Assembly: GCA_029747585.1 (NCBI GenBank)
Contig: JAPEVF010000140.1
Span: 1-64,000 of the forward strand
Direction of reading: 5' to 3'
DNA from: Pleurotus djamor
Lineage: Eukaryota > Basidiomycota > Agaricomycetes > Agaricales > Pleurotaceae
DNA length: 64,000 bases
The notes beneath the pieces were generated by a model that saw nothing but the letters and a program-made list of their open reading frames with translations, made no database searches and had not been told where the DNA came from. Shown here piece by piece: positions 45,893-57,891 of the stretch (positions are counted from its first letter, which is position 1; each line of letters starts with the position of its first letter). The position numbers and the translations under genes are program-made.

Positions 45893-48327
45893 ATGGCGAA
45901 ACTTGCGACGAATCAAGCTGGCTACTACGGAAAGGGCTCCGTAGAGGTCGCGCCCCCCACCAGCGATAGCGAGGGCCATACACGGCGTCTAGCCATCACT
46001 TCTGGCGCGCTAGTCACGCACCCAATAGACGGCATTGAGACCGTATATGACGTCCTTGCCTATTCTGCACGAACACACGGTACGAAGAATGGCATGGGCT
46101 ACAGAGACATCGTCGACGTTCACGAGGAGGAGAAAGAGGTGAAGAAGTTCGTCGGAGGCAAGGAGGTCACCGAGACAAAGAAGTGGAAATACTTCCAGCT
46201 CAGTGAGTTCAAGTACTTGAACTACATGCAGATCAAGGAGGCCGCCTCCGAGATCGCGAGAGGTCTCGTCCACCTCGGTGTGACGCAAGACCATATTTTC
46301 AATGTGTACGCGCAGACAAGGTGTGTGCTTCTTTTTTTGATGGGATCGTCGAGTTGCTCACGTTCTGAGCAAGTGTAAACTGGCAACTTGTGTCACATGC
46401 GTGTGCCTCGATATCCACGACTATTGCTACGGCTTACGACACCCTTGGTGAAGCCGGTCTTACTCATTCCCTCAACGAGCCCGAGTGTATCGGTCTCTTT
46501 ACCAACGCGGAACTACTCCCCACACTCTTGAACGTTCTCACCCATACCCCGACCGTGAAGTTCGTCATCTACGACGGCCAACCCAAAGCTGCCGTTCTCG
46601 AGAACATTCGCTCCCACCGCGAGGATATCCAGGTCCACAGCCTTGACGAGCTTCGTGAAATTGGCAAGAAGCAGTCGGAGGACGGTCTTGAGTCTCGTCG
46701 GCCTAAGAAGGATGACTTAGCCTGCATCATGTACACTAGCGGAAGTACCGGCGCCCCCAAAGGCGTCTGTATCAAGCATTCTAACCTCATCGCCTCCGTC
46801 GGTGCTGTCGTCACGCTCCTTGGCCACCATTTCACACCGGAGGATACATTCCTCGCCTACCTGCCACTCGCCCACATTCTCGAATACATCGTCGAGCTTT
46901 CATTCCTCTTCGTTGGCCTCCCTCTTGGCTACGGCCGGGTCAAGACCCTTACGGACGCCTCAGTTAGGAATTGCAAGGGGGATCTTAGCGAGTTCAAACC
47001 GTCCATCATGGTTGGTGTGCCTGCCGTATGGGAAACCATTCGCAAAGGCATCATCAGCAAGGTCAATGCGGGTGGAACACTCAAGAAGAGTATCTTCAAT
47101 GGCGCGGTGTCACTAAAGAAGGCGGGCGTGCCTATCCTTGCCCAAATCGCAGACTCAGCAATCCTCAGCGGAGTCAGGGCTGCTACTGGAGGCAGACTTC
47201 GCTTGGCTCTCTCTGGAGGGGCCGCGCTCAGCAAGGAAGCACAAGAGTTCTTGAGTGTCGCACTTGTGACGCTGGTTCAGGGTTAGTCATGGGTTGCTAT
47301 AGTCATATCGTGTGCGATATACTCACACATCTCTTTCCCCAGGTTATGGAATGACCGAGTCATGCGGGATGTGTGCCATCCTACCACCCGAACTCATGCG
47401 CTACCAGAGCGTGGGCTTGCCTGTTCCGTCCATTGAGGTCAAACTCCTTGATGTTCCTGACGCTGGGTATTTCTCCAAGAATGATCCACCGCAAGGTGAG
47501 GTCTGCATTCGTGGTCCCTCGGTCATATCAGGTTACTTTAAGCGTGACGACCTGAACAACGACGAGACTATCTTCACCAAAGATGGGTGGTTGAGGACTG
47601 GTGACGTCGGCCAATGGAATGCGGATGGAACTCTCTCCTTGATCGATCGGTGAGTTTCCCCACATGTGTATCCATGTTTATGTCGGGGCTGACCTACCAA
47701 ATAGGATCAAGAACCTTGTCAAGTTGTCCGGCGGCGAGGTTGGTGCTTCTTACATTCCCATGAGAGTGCATATCGAACCTAATGCTTGTCTTTGCGCAGT
47801 ACATCGCTTTGGAGAGATTGGAATCGACATACAAGTCGTGCCCCTTGGTTGCCAACATTTGCGTGCACGCGACCCCCGATGCAAAGCAGCCCATGGCTAT
47901 TATTATCCCCCATGAAGCCAATCTTCGTCATGCTCTCGGCTCCTCCAGCTCGTCGTCACCTGCTCCATCGATTTCATCACTCTCCAACAAGTCGAAAGGC
48001 CCTACTAACGGCAAGATTGACGTCAACGCTGAACTTGAGGACCTGTGCCACGACGACCGCGTGAAGGATCTCGTCCTCAAGGAGTGTAATGCCATCGGGA
48101 AGAAGAACGGCTTCAAGCCTATGGAGACCCTCCAAGCTGTCGTTTTGACTGCGGAGGAGTGGACGCCTGAGAGTGGGTTGGTGACCGCTGCGCAGAAGAT
48201 CCAGAGGAGTAAGATCGCGAAGAAGTTTGAGAAAGAGATCAAGGTTCGTCTATTTTCTTTGGCCTTTCCGTCTTCTGCGTGATGCTGATTCCTTCATTTT
48301 ACGCAGGAGATCTATGCGAACCAGTGA
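45893..48327 (+). CDS. Long-chain acyl-CoA synthetase (FAA family)
   Basis: Exons 45893-46320, 46374-47281, 47343-47649, 47705-47738, 47800-48243 and 48307-48327 give 713 residues. ATP/AMP-binding motifs: YTSGSTGAPKGV (about residue 260), YGMTES after the second intron, DGWLRTGDVGQWNADGTLSL and LIDRIKNLVKLSGGEYIALE, the last matching the fatty-acyl-CoA synthetase signature. Length fits yeast Faa1/Faa4. It activates long-chain fatty acids to acyl-CoA for lipid synthesis, protein acylation and beta-oxidation. Exon 4 (34 bases) and exon 6 (21 bases) are very short; the protein ends EIYANQ. A Ser-rich insert (SSSSSSPAPSISS) sits in the C-terminal domain. No peroxisomal SKL-type ending is present, so a cytosolic or ER-associated form is more likely. 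Confidence 0.95.
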
Positions 48328-48760
48328 TTGTGGGGTGTGATGTTGGACGTTCGTGAATGCCTACCTTACTTGACTCTTCTTGTGTTTCTCTATCACCTTG
48401 TGTAATTTTCCTGTCACGATGTACATAATGCCAGTACTACTTCTATATACCTGTTCTCAATGTCCTCCAAACTGCGATACGGCAACCCCAAGAATATGAC
48501 CCATTAGCAAACAAATTGTTTATTACGTCAGATAACTCACAAAATGTGGGGTATTTATCATGATCGCGAATCGAGATAAGTCAGTGAAAATAAACGTCTA
48601 CCGCCAACTGATTTACCGTGGGAAGCTCATATGTGGTTATCTTATCCTCATCGGTGAATTCTCAATTTACTTTTTCTCCCCCTCCCCCTTCCTCCTCCTC
48701 CGGCTTGCTTGTTCATATTCATCTGTATCACTATTTCAAAAACGTCAAAGTCACAAACTA
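48328..48760. other. Intergenic between acyl-CoA synthetase and La genes
   Basis: Pyrimidine-rich stretch (about 48671-48705) just upstream of the La start. No coding signal. Confidence 0.5.
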
Positions 48761-50714
48761 ATGTCGGCCGAGGCTACTGTTGAGAAGACCGAGACCGTCG
48801 TCGCAGAAACTGTGCCTGCGGAGGAGACGCTTGCCAGTGCTGACGCTGTCGTCACTGCGGACAAGGATGTTGAAATGGAGGCTGGGGATGACTCGAAAGA
48901 GCTCCAGAAGGCATGTCGTCAAGGTTCGTCTCGCTATCTACATGCCTTTGCCTCATGGACGCCTTCGTTACTGACATAACCATCATTTTGCGTAGTTGAA
49001 TTCTATTTTGCCGATTCGAACTTGCCATACGATCGGTAAGGCACTCAACAGCTAGACCTGTTGATGGAGAATCACTGAAATATGATATGCTTGTCTGCTT
49101 CCTTGCTGTGGTGGTGGTGTCTAGGTTTATGTGGACGCTACATAGCAAAACGCCGGAGCATTGGGTTCCGTTGAGCACAGTTGCTTCTTTCAAGCGCATG
49201 CGAGAGTACACAACTCGCGGCCTTGATTGGGTAGTCAAAGCTGTACGAACTAGCGAAGAACTGGAAGTTGACGCAGAGGGTGTCAATGTCCGGCGGAAAA
49301 CTGAGGTCAAACCACCGGCAGGACAATTTGAACGGAGCATCTACGCAGTGAGTCAAATATCCTACTTTGTGCCTTTACAGCTTCAGGTTTATTCATCGAA
49401 TTGGCTGCGTAGAAAGGATTCGGTGATGAAGTCCCCGATATTCAGAGTAAATTGGAGGAGTTCTTCGACCAGTATGGGAAGACGAATGCTGTTCGCATGA
49501 GACGAGGGGAGAAGAAGGTCTTCAAGGTTGGTACTCGGCGCACAGTATTTCGGATCCAAGTCTCATGCCACAACCTTGCTAGGGATCCGTGTTCGTCGAA
49601 TTCACCGATCTGAAGTCTGTGGATGCATTCCTTAAGGCCGAACCGAAACCATCATGGGAAGGAAAGGAACTCCTTATTATGACCAAGTATGTCGTCGGCT
49701 TTCTTAGATTGGAATGTGCGACACGAATCTGATCACAAGTTTCCTAGGCAAGAATACTGTGATATGAAGATTAAGGAAAAGGGTCTATCTGGAAAGGCCG
49801 CTGCGCACAGGAAGGAGCTGATTAACCGCAAGGGCTTCAATGCATTTGATGAAGGAAAAGAACCTGCGAAGACAAAACCAGCGCCAGAAGTATTCCTTGA
49901 ATTCATGGGCACGAGGCTGAAGGTTCACAAAGACGAAGAAGGGAACGGAATGGTGAAAGAGGAGGAGATCCCCTACGTCCCTGGCGCTTCGCTCAAGTTC
50001 GAAGGTTGTGAAGAAGTTGACTTCCAGGCCATTAAGGTGGGACCAACATGTCTACCATAAAGGGGTTCTGCGCGTTTAACACAGCTTCCACTTGCTTGGT
50101 AGACCACGCTCAAGGAGAAGTTCAACCGAAGTCCATTTATCAAGTTTAATCGCGGAGACAATCACGGATTAGTCGGATTCGACAAAACCTTGACGGAAGA
50201 AGAGATTACCTTTGTCAAGGATGCTATAAAAACGATGAAGGACAAGGAGATAACCTGGTCGCCAGCTTCGGGTCAGTATTTTCCCTCTTTGAGTATGCTC
50301 ATACTCATTTGCTTCACAGAGGAAGAAGATAAAGCTCTTCAACACGAACGAGCTCAGTTTGCTGCACGCAGCATCCTTGCGCACTCACAAGATAGTAAAG
50401 GTGGGCGTGGCGGAGGTCGTGGAGGTCGTGGTGGAGGCAGAGGAGGTCGCGGAGGTCGCGGAGGTCGCGGTGGTCGTGGTGGAAGAGGCGGACCTCATGG
50501 AGGGGGTCGGGGAGGCGATCGCAACCGGGAGAAGGACGCTTCAAAAGCGGACGCGTCCTCTGCACCTGCGAATGGCGAGGAGCAAGCCGGTGAGAAGAGG
50601 AAACGCGCCGTTGAACCCGACGGTGGCCCAAACGTCGGCGTCCGAGGTGTAGGTGCTCCGCCAATGATCCACTCAACTTCCAAAAAGGCCAAAGTCGATG
50701 AGGCCGCTTCGTAA
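48761..50714 (+). CDS. LHP1: La protein (RNA polymerase III transcript chaperone) with RGG tail
   Basis: Eight exons, 48761-48923, 48996-49035, 49125-49347, 49413-49526, 49583-49686, 49748-50036, 50103-50271 and 50320-50714, give 498 residues. La motif: QVEFYFADSNLPYDRFMWTL...PLSTVASFKRMREY (about residues 54-95), which binds the UUU-OH ends of Pol III transcripts. An RRM follows (RSIYAKGFG...VFVEFTDLKSVDAFL), then a second, xRRM-like region (FIKFNRGDNHGLVGFD). The C-terminus holds about ten GGR/RGG units encoded by a 9-base repeat (about 50402-50515), then a Lys/Arg-rich segment ending KKAKVDEAAS, a likely nuclear signal. The start was set at 48761 because the acidic N-terminus precedes the La motif; an upstream in-frame start is in the leader. 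Nuclear role in tRNA and other RNA maturation. Confidence 0.93.
50402..50515 (+). repeat. Coding minisatellite, 9-bp GGAGGTCGC-type units
   Basis: Imperfect tandem units coding Gly-Gly-Arg inside the La gene; length likely to vary between strains. Confidence 0.75.
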
Positions 50715-51705
50715 TAATGTTCTTCTTAACTGTTTACAAAAGTACTACTTACCTGTGCACTCTGTCTGTCTGCTTTCATAGGTCCCCTCTGTATATTTTG
50801 CGTCTCATGAATTTATTGATATTTTTGCGCTTTCGATCCGTGATTCTCAGGCACGCACGAGTTTCGATCATGATCGGGTCCGACGCGTGGCATTTGGGGG
50901 AGATTGGGCCATGTTTTTGCTTGGCATTCGCTCACGTTTTGTTGGCCATGGCCAGGCTGAACGTGCAAGAATCGTTGCTCGATGATCGTTTACGCATATG
51001 TGCATAACGAAGGACAGGATGCACCCGCTCGCTTCTAGCCTAGGCTCATTAAAAATGATCGGTGAACGCACCAGCCAGCGTGGGGCAGTTTGACATCCTC
51101 ATCCTGCTCCCCCCTCTTTCATCAGGACATAGGGCCAGGTCTTCCGTATGTATGGAAAATCCAAGTAAGTCTGTGTACTGGAGACACCTGCCTTCAGTCT
51201 TTCTTTCTTCAACGCTGTCCATTTTGGAAGGAGACAGGGACTCCTATGTATCTCCTATCTCACGTGTCTTCCGGACGCTTTCTTTCACCAGCTACAAGCC
51301 AGCTACAAGTCTACAACCATCTGTATTCTTTACAACATGCTCAAATATCAGCGAAGTCCTCACACAACCATAATTGCCGTTCTATTTCTCTTGCACTAGC
51401 ACCTGCGACGGGTTGTCTGACTTATAAAGGTACTTGGCTGACCTGGAGATTCGGAACATTCAGAACGTAGCCCTCGGCACAGAGGCTCGAACTCGACGAC
51501 ACAGCTCATACTTACGCAGCGTCGTACGCTCACATGTTCTCTCACGTGCCCCTCTCAGCAACAATAGCTGCGCATTATGCACAAGCTCTCTCTCTCTCTC
51601 CACGCAAAGCAGTCAACGTTTCAAAGCTTGAGGTGTGTTTTCTTCTTCCTCCTCGCCCTCTCGCATTCAAATTTACATTTTCTCTGTTATCATATTACAG
51701 ACCCT
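50715..51705. other. Intergenic
   Basis: Contains a short TCTCTC microsatellite near 51585-51600 and a possible intron (GTGTGT...TTACAG, about 51632-51700) in the leader of the decayed gene that follows. No coding region supported. Confidence 0.45.
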
Positions 51706-51726
51706 CTCTATGAAGCGACTTGAACA

Positions 51727-52735
51727 TGTCTCGGAAGCCACCCCGTGGAATTCATGGAATTAATTCTCGAAAGGACGCGTACTTCCCAAATACTTGCTAC
51801 ATATCGTCTTTCGAGTCATCTTCAGGAGGGCGGAGGAGATGTCGCGGTCGGGTAAAGCAGGATCTATCTCTTCAATCATTGAACTAACTGAAGCCCTCCC
51901 GTCGCAGGTGTAACCCCGATGCCTCAAAAAATACCTGGGCAAACTGACCAAGGGAAAACCGCCTTTGCTACTTCGACAACCCTGCGGATGATAACGACTC
52001 GGGCGTCAACGGCAACTTGGTCGACGCAGTATGGCTCTCACCTTACTCATTCGTTCCCTTTCTTTCGAATCCGCAACCATGGTCTCACCTCGAACCGATC
52101 AAGAACGGGTACCGTCGTCTCAGCGCTCACGAGTAGAAGCAATACAAACTTCACGGCGAAATCTACAAGCTACCCGCCACTGGGGCAAAGGGTACTCAGA
52201 AACGATACGAAGAAGAAATTTATCAAGGGAGGGTCAAGGCATCCTTTTTAGCCGGGCTCTTCTTCCGTTGATGATCTAGGTAGGAGATCAGCTCGAATCT
52301 CCACGACTAGATCCTCAGGGATCGTGGGCGAATACCGCCTAACAAGGATATCTCGCCAAGACGTGGATGATCAGTGCAAGGATGTTCGACATGAAAGATG
52401 CCGGGTTGAAGGCCCAGAAAATCAATGAGTTGCCATGGGCAGTCATTGTGTTGGAGCCAGAGTAGACGTTGACGTTGGCGAAGATCAATCAAGGATTCTA
52501 CGGGCAAAAACACCTCCATGTGGGTGCATCCGTACCTCCTGAGGTCGAAAGAACCCCTTAATACTTACCGCCACCTACGAAATGTGGCTAGCATCGGCGC
52601 TATCAGAACTTCTGTGAGTTTCCATCAATCAGAGTTTTGACTTGAGTTTAATAATCCTTTCTAGCTACCGCATGCTCTATCTCGCTTCCCATATGACCAA
52701 TGAGAACCACCAGCCTGCTGTACGTGAAGCCCATT
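51727..52735 (+). pseudogene. Decayed multi-exon gene, family unknown
   Basis: A frame from 51909 reads CNPDASKNTWAN, stop TGA 51945, NRLCYFDNPADDNDSGVNGN, LVDAVWLSPYSFVPFLSNPQ, RRLSAHE, stop TAG 52134, KQYKLHGEIYKLPATGAKGT, YEEEIYQGRVKASFLAGLFF, then TGA. Another frame from about 52275 reads ESPRLDPQGSWANTA*QGYL, AKTWMISARMFDMKDAGLKA, ELPWAVIVLEPE*TLTLAKINQGF. A last exon-like piece after TTTCTAG at about 52664 reads YRMLYLASHMTNENHQPAV. The residue composition is clearly protein-like but at least four stops interrupt it. A possible first exon starts at ATG 51727. I recognise no domain. Confidence 0.5.
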
Positions 52736-52839
52736 GATTAAAAGGCGATGGAGCGCTGATATCCAGTAGAACGCCGACCAAGTCCCTTCAACCCCCAGGT
52801 CTCCAGGAACTAACTATTAGGATCCCTTGAACTTGAACA

Positions 52840-54125
52840 ATGGCCATGCCCCGCAAATATGCGACGATGACCATACTCGAGCGAGTTGATCTGGTTTTCA
52901 AAGTGTTACAATTACGTATGTCCTGCCCATCTACGCGTACGCTTCTATCATATCTGATTGATTTCCGAATACCGCCTTCAAATCGGCGTAGCCTTCGTGC
53001 TTGCCATAGCTCTGATCACCTCGCCATTTACCTGGCATAGTCAACACAAGNCTTGGCGTCGAGTCCTTGGCGATGCTGCCTTTCGGTTTCTTGCAATNCG
53101 CATGTCNTTCGCCCAGATCCAAGTCGCTTTGGGCACAACAATTGGTACCTATCAAACGGTGGNCGCGANACTTGGGCTTGGTCCTATAATAGAAGATGTC
53201 GGTGAGNATACCCACTTAATGTGGCTAGGTCCAAAANGCTATGATAGAGTTCTGCTTTATCTTCATGGTTCGCATCATTTACACNNGACGTAATTTGAAT
53301 GCTGATTTATTTGACACAGGAGGTGGCTTTCTTGCCCCGTTGGAAGACATATCTGTCTATTTTTGGAGACATGTCCAACAAGAACTCAAGCGAAGCCCGA
53401 GAGAGCTTGACCTCGGTATCGTTATCCTCCACTATGGTGTGCCTATCTCCTCCTTGATTAAATGCCTCCGTCTCAGCCGTTTCGCCGTAGCCCTCATTCC
53501 GGAAGCGGACCCTCCAACNCCCCTACACCAGGCGGTTATGGCCATNAAATATATGATGGCCGATGGACTCAAAGTTGAGAACCTTCATATCGCAGGCGAC
53601 TCAGCTGGAGCAAACCTCGCCGTTCAACTGCTCTTGCACTGCATAAATCCAGTTCCTTCGGTTGAGCCNCTCGCCCTTCCTCAACCGCTACCGGGGGTTT
53701 ATCTAATGTCCCCTTGGCTCTCCTTCTCCTCCTCTCCTTCTCACTTTGAGAACACGAACGCCGATGTTGTCGAAGAACCAAGCCTACGATATTTCGGGAA
53801 CGCTGTGTTAGACGCTACCCCCGCATCGCATCGCGAGTACATTGAACCCCTACACGCGCCNGATTCGTGGTTNGAGGGGGATAGATTCGGTTTACTGACG
53901 CGNCGTATCTTNATNACGGCTGGGGGACAAGAGTGCATGCGCGACGACATAGTGAAGTTTCATGCGAAGTTGAAGAGAGCGTCGTATAGTGGCNATCTAA
54001 AGTTGGTGGTACAGGACAAAGGCGTGCATAACGACATGTTCATGGACTTTTTAGCTAAGGAGACACCGAGAGAAGAGACGCAGATGCTTATTGACTGGCT
54101 TGCCATCGGGTATAGCTCGGACTAA
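52840..54125 (+). CDS. Alpha/beta hydrolase-3 family esterase, membrane-anchored
   Basis: Exons 52840-52915 (76 bases, as in both paralogues), 52992-53267, 53320-53436 and 53491-54125 join into 367 residues. A hydrophobic segment near residues 15-40 precedes WHSQHKxWRRVLGD. Motifs: LYLHGGGFLAPLED oxyanion hole, IAGDSAGANL nucleophile, TAGGQECMRDDIV acidic residue and KGVHNDMFMDFL histidine. About ten Ns fall in the coding exons, all in phase, and mask a few residues. Its 3' end lies 80 bases from the 3' end of the convergent lipase at 54206. HSL-type family; a sterol- or lipid-ester hydrolase at the ER membrane is inferred from the anchor and from resemblance to Say1-like enzymes. Confidence 0.87.
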
Positions 54126-54205
54126 CTCCATTCTAGTGATTGTGCGTAGCGAAGCATGTAGAATAAAGAAATCCCGTCAATTGTAGCCGTCTGCAGACGA
54201 GCAAC

Positions 54206-55360
54206 CTAATCGTTCTCCTTTTCCCTTTCCCTTCGGGCCTCATCGAAGAGTTTGAAAAGCGGCACTTGCTGGGCCCTTTCCTCGGGACCTGGGTTACCCG
54301 TAAGAGGCGGGACGAATGGAACATTCATCACATCAAGGTAGGCTAGTGTATGCTGCTCGCCCATAATAGTTGCCCACTCTTCGAAGTCCTCCGGGGTATT
54401 TGGCTTATCACTGGGGGTGAACTCAGTNCCTTGAAGGGGAGTGTAGACGACAGGTGAACTCCTGGGCAAGACCTCGGCTAGACCAACGCCCACGTCNACG
54501 ATGACTTTGACTAGCCCAGATAATGGACCGTACAGCGCCGGGATCTTGGATANGTTTCTTCCTGGGTCAGAATCGATGTTCCAGGCATGAGGGACGATGT
54601 CGTAGGTGTTCCAAAGAAGGGAGTTCCAATTTTCGTAGATGGCACTACCAGTGTTGATACGCGGAAATATACTGGCGTACAGTTTTGCAAAGCCACTATT
54701 TCCGGGAGAAGGTCCCGATACCGGGTAAGTGAAAATCTGAGATATAGGAGCTTTGCTGCTGCCAGCTGTGACAGTCGCCATTGCGAGAGCCGGACTCAAC
54801 ATGCCTCCAAGGCTGGCACCAGTGAAGATGATGCGGGAGGTGTCTGGGATGGTTCCTAAAAATTGGTGAAGCGTGATGCCGTCGCTATTGGGAACGGTGA
54901 GAAGCCAATGGACACCGAGTGCACATCCTAGGGAGAGGTATGACTTTGTATCGTCGACGCTGAAGGCAATGGGTGGGGGAGTCGTAGCCGGATCCCATTT
55001 CTCGAAGTCGACAACTTGACCAATGAGGGTCGCCTCGAGAAGGTTAACGACGGAGGTTGGGGTCAGGCCTGCAACTGATACGACGTATGTATTGTAAGAC
55101 TCTCCATCTTCGAAGACGGTCGCTGGGTTTTGGGCGACGAACCAGACATGGTCGGCCGCATTTGAAGAATCACCAGGATTGGCTTTCCAAACATTGAGCC
55201 AGACGACCTTCCAGTTACCAATCTCCATCCCATCGAGGGTCGGCTGCAGGCCTTGGGAGATCAGCTTCTGAAGGGCATCCTGCGTGCCAGTAGTGCTGTT
55301 TGCAATGTTGGATGCGCTACAAATGATGGAGATTTGTTGAGAGAGGTTATAAGTCGTCAT
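54206..55360 (-). CDS. Class-3 lipase-like alpha/beta hydrolase, subgroup B
   Basis: Single exon, 384 residues, start MTTYNLSQQISIICSASNIA. Nucleophile elbow GASLGG with Ser183, FTYPVSGPSPGN, YDIVPHAWN with catalytic Asp, and GEQHTLAYLDV with the candidate His. It shares WLNVWKA where the 9-15 kb copies have WGPNVWKA, a GCALGVHWLL segment and the charged tail ending EARREREKEND, and so groups with the copy at 60559. Three Ns mask single codons without shifting the frame. A minus-strand TATA box (TATAAAG, 55495-55501) lies about 135 bases upstream. No signal peptide; intracellular ester hydrolase inferred. Confidence 0.88.
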   Translation of the reverse strand: MTTYNLSQQISIICSASNIANSTTGTQDALQKLISQGLQPTLDGMEIGNWKVVWLNVWKANPGDSSNAADHVWFVAQNPATVFEDGESYNTYVVSVAGLTPTSVVNLLEATLIGQVVDFEKWDPATTPPPIAFSVDDTKSYLSLGCALGVHWLLTVPNSDGITLHQFLGTIPDTSRIIFTGASLGGMLSPALAMATVTAGSSKAPISQIFTYPVSGPSPGNSGFAKLYASIFPRINTGSAIYENWNSLLWNTYDIVPHAWNIDSDPGRNXSKIPALYGPLSGLVKVIXDVGVGLAEVLPRSSPVVYTPLQXTEFTPSDKPNTPEDFEEWATIMGEQHTLAYLDVMNVPFVPPLTGNPGPEERAQQVPLFKLFDEARREREKEND

Positions 55361-57891
55361 TGTACTTCAAAGTCGCAAGTTCCGATTCTGTACGCAGGCT
55401 AGACGGGAGGAAATGAGATCATTTCAAGAGCAGAGTGCATGAAAACTCGTACGGATTGTGTGGGGGAACCAATGATAGAGAAAAAGATACTCTGCTTTAT
55501 AACAAGGGAACATGGAAGCCAGTGAAAGAAGCCCGTCACCGAATGACCATATTTACAAAGGAACTCAAGCTCGATAGAGCTGGAAGCGAATATTGAAGCT
55601 TGAAGACGGTGTCAGAATGCCGCTGTTCAGGGAGCCTTTGGGAATGGAGACGTTCCGTAACGTTAAGTAGAAGCTACCAGAAGCTCTTAAGTGCGCTACC
55701 GTGTGCACAACTCGTGCCCCAAAAAAAGACCGTGTCGAAATGTCGTCGCCAAGGTGTTTCCGATATACCCAACCAGTGCACACATACAGAAACGAAGAAC
55801 AAGTGACATGAGGCTCGGTGTTGGGTCCAAAATTCGCCGCTCAGATGAGAAAACAAGAACGGAGAGTGATTGGACGTTCTACCGAACAAGCCAGCCCGAG
55901 TGTTGACCGAGTATTTGGAGATTGATGGACTAGAGGAAGTCGTTGAAGGCATGGAATTCGCCATATATGACCAGCCCTAAGGTTATCTAGTCTGAAGCCA
56001 TTGTTGAGAATCAACCGCCAATCAACCGCGATTGGATGTTGAACGTTGAACACCTGGGTGGATGTTTTACACCGATTGATCGTCGTTGGAGTCAGAAGAT
56101 CAAGTTACGTCCCAGAGAGATAATGCTGCGGTCCAGTCGAGAGTAAGTCCAGAGCTTATGAGGGGACTCTTTGGACAAAATTATTTTGTCTTCGAAACCG
56201 GCACTTAGAACTGAGATAGCAAAAATCTCACGTTTGTAAAATTAAACCCCAAATTCTGAATTATGTAACTTTTAGCTTTCAAACCCCGAACTTCGAATCA
56301 CAACTTCAACCTCGCAATCCAAACTCCGAACTTAAAATTTCGTGTTTAAATTTATATTTACTCGAGTCCAATGATCCCTCAGGACTCTCTGGATAGACCA
56401 CAAGAGTGTCCTACGACACTCTTCCTACTTGTGCAGTCAGCGCAGACGTCGCTTCGACTCTCAAGTCTACACAGCCATGCCGGCCTCCACTGTCGATCAT
56501 ATCCGCACGCAGGCTCTCCTCTTTTATTACTTGTATTCCTCGACGTCTGCCTCTTTCCTTTCCTCCTCTTGAATTTGTCTCTACTTCTACTTTGTGTCGT
56601 ACCATCCTCTTTTTTTTCTCTCGCCCTCCTCTCCCACCCTTTTCTCTCTATTTTCTTTTGCGCACGTTTGTAAGATTAGGAAGTCCGTGACAAATTTGTA
56701 CGATTAGGCATACTCGACGAAGTTGTACGATTAGGCAGTTCCACTCATACATGTATTTATATCTCCACCTACCTACCCTACCTACCTCTCTCCTCGCGTT
56801 TTCTCTCTCAAATCTCTATTGTTTGTTTCCGGGACGCCGCTGCAGTATGCGCGGGAGTCTCCGGTTTGGCTAAAAAACTGTCTCCACGCGTGAGTTCCAG
56901 GCGGGTCATTGGAAAANCATAAACTTCGAAATTGAAACTCCGAACTTTGAATTAACATTTCAACTTAGAAATGAACTTCGAACTTTGCAATTGAAGTTTC
57001 ACATTCTCGCTTCAAATTTTCAGCGAGAAAGTCTGAGATTTTCAGTTTCTGACTCTTGTTTGCCATTCTGATGCATATGCTGCTTCACTAGCGCGTCGGG
57101 AGCAAGCCGGGAGTCGAGTGGTAGATGTTACAGGGGCTCCGGACTCAGGGGGTCTGGTGGTCATAACACTCCGTTAAGCCCTTCATCGCGACGATGCTCA
57201 CGACCTCCCTGTCCTTCAAGTTAGAGGTCAGCGCCCCTCCTTGCCTTTGCAAAGACCCTTCGTCTCTAATCCACCCCTTACATGTCCTTCAAAGACTCTC
57301 ACGAATATCAGATCGGCCGCGGCGCTATGCTCAGTGTCTGGGCNACAGGGAGGAAGAGGGGTCCTTAGGGGGGAATGACTATGTCAGCCGAGTTCAGCCT
57401 TCCCATGGCCCCATGGTTTCCCGTGATAATGCAGGCTGATGCAGGACTCTCCTAGTTGAATGATAACTCAAATACTTGAATTTTCCATCAAAAGGGCAGT
57501 TTGAAGTAATTCAAAGATGTTGAGGTCGAAGTGAAAAGCGGAGTTTGAATAATTTGATGTGAAGATTTGATTTCATCTTGCTAAGTCCATTTATTATTTT
57601 TGTCCAGCCGCGCCCGTCATAAGAGCTCGCGTCTTGGCCAATTGGTGAGCTAAGGAAGTTGTCTTGCATTGGATGTAACAGAAAGAATTGATACTTGCGA
57701 TACTCAGAGGCGCAGTGAAAGAGCCTAGCTTGATCCTCGGCGCTTGATCATGCTCTCCTGCCCAACATCTATGGAACGTGGAACTTGACACCAACTTGAC
57801 GCAATTCAAGCTCAAGTCCTAGTGAGTAGCTACATCTCCAACGTTTCCGGGACAACTTGAAATATCCTAATTTTCATAGGCCCAAGCCGAC
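55361..57891. other. Repeat-rich intergenic region
   Basis: Holds two AT-rich quasi-repeat patches built on AACTTCGAA-like units (about 56276-56340 and 56919-57003), a pyrimidine-rich stretch (about 56520-56660) and a three-copy 28-bp tandem repeat (56667-56745). No gene supported. Confidence 0.55.
56667..56745 (+). repeat. Three tandem copies of a 28-bp unit
   Basis: Units start TTTGTAAGATTAGG (56667), TTTGTACGATTAGG (56695) and GTTGTACGATTAGG (56722); the last is cut short. The shared core is GATTAGG. Confidence 0.75.
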
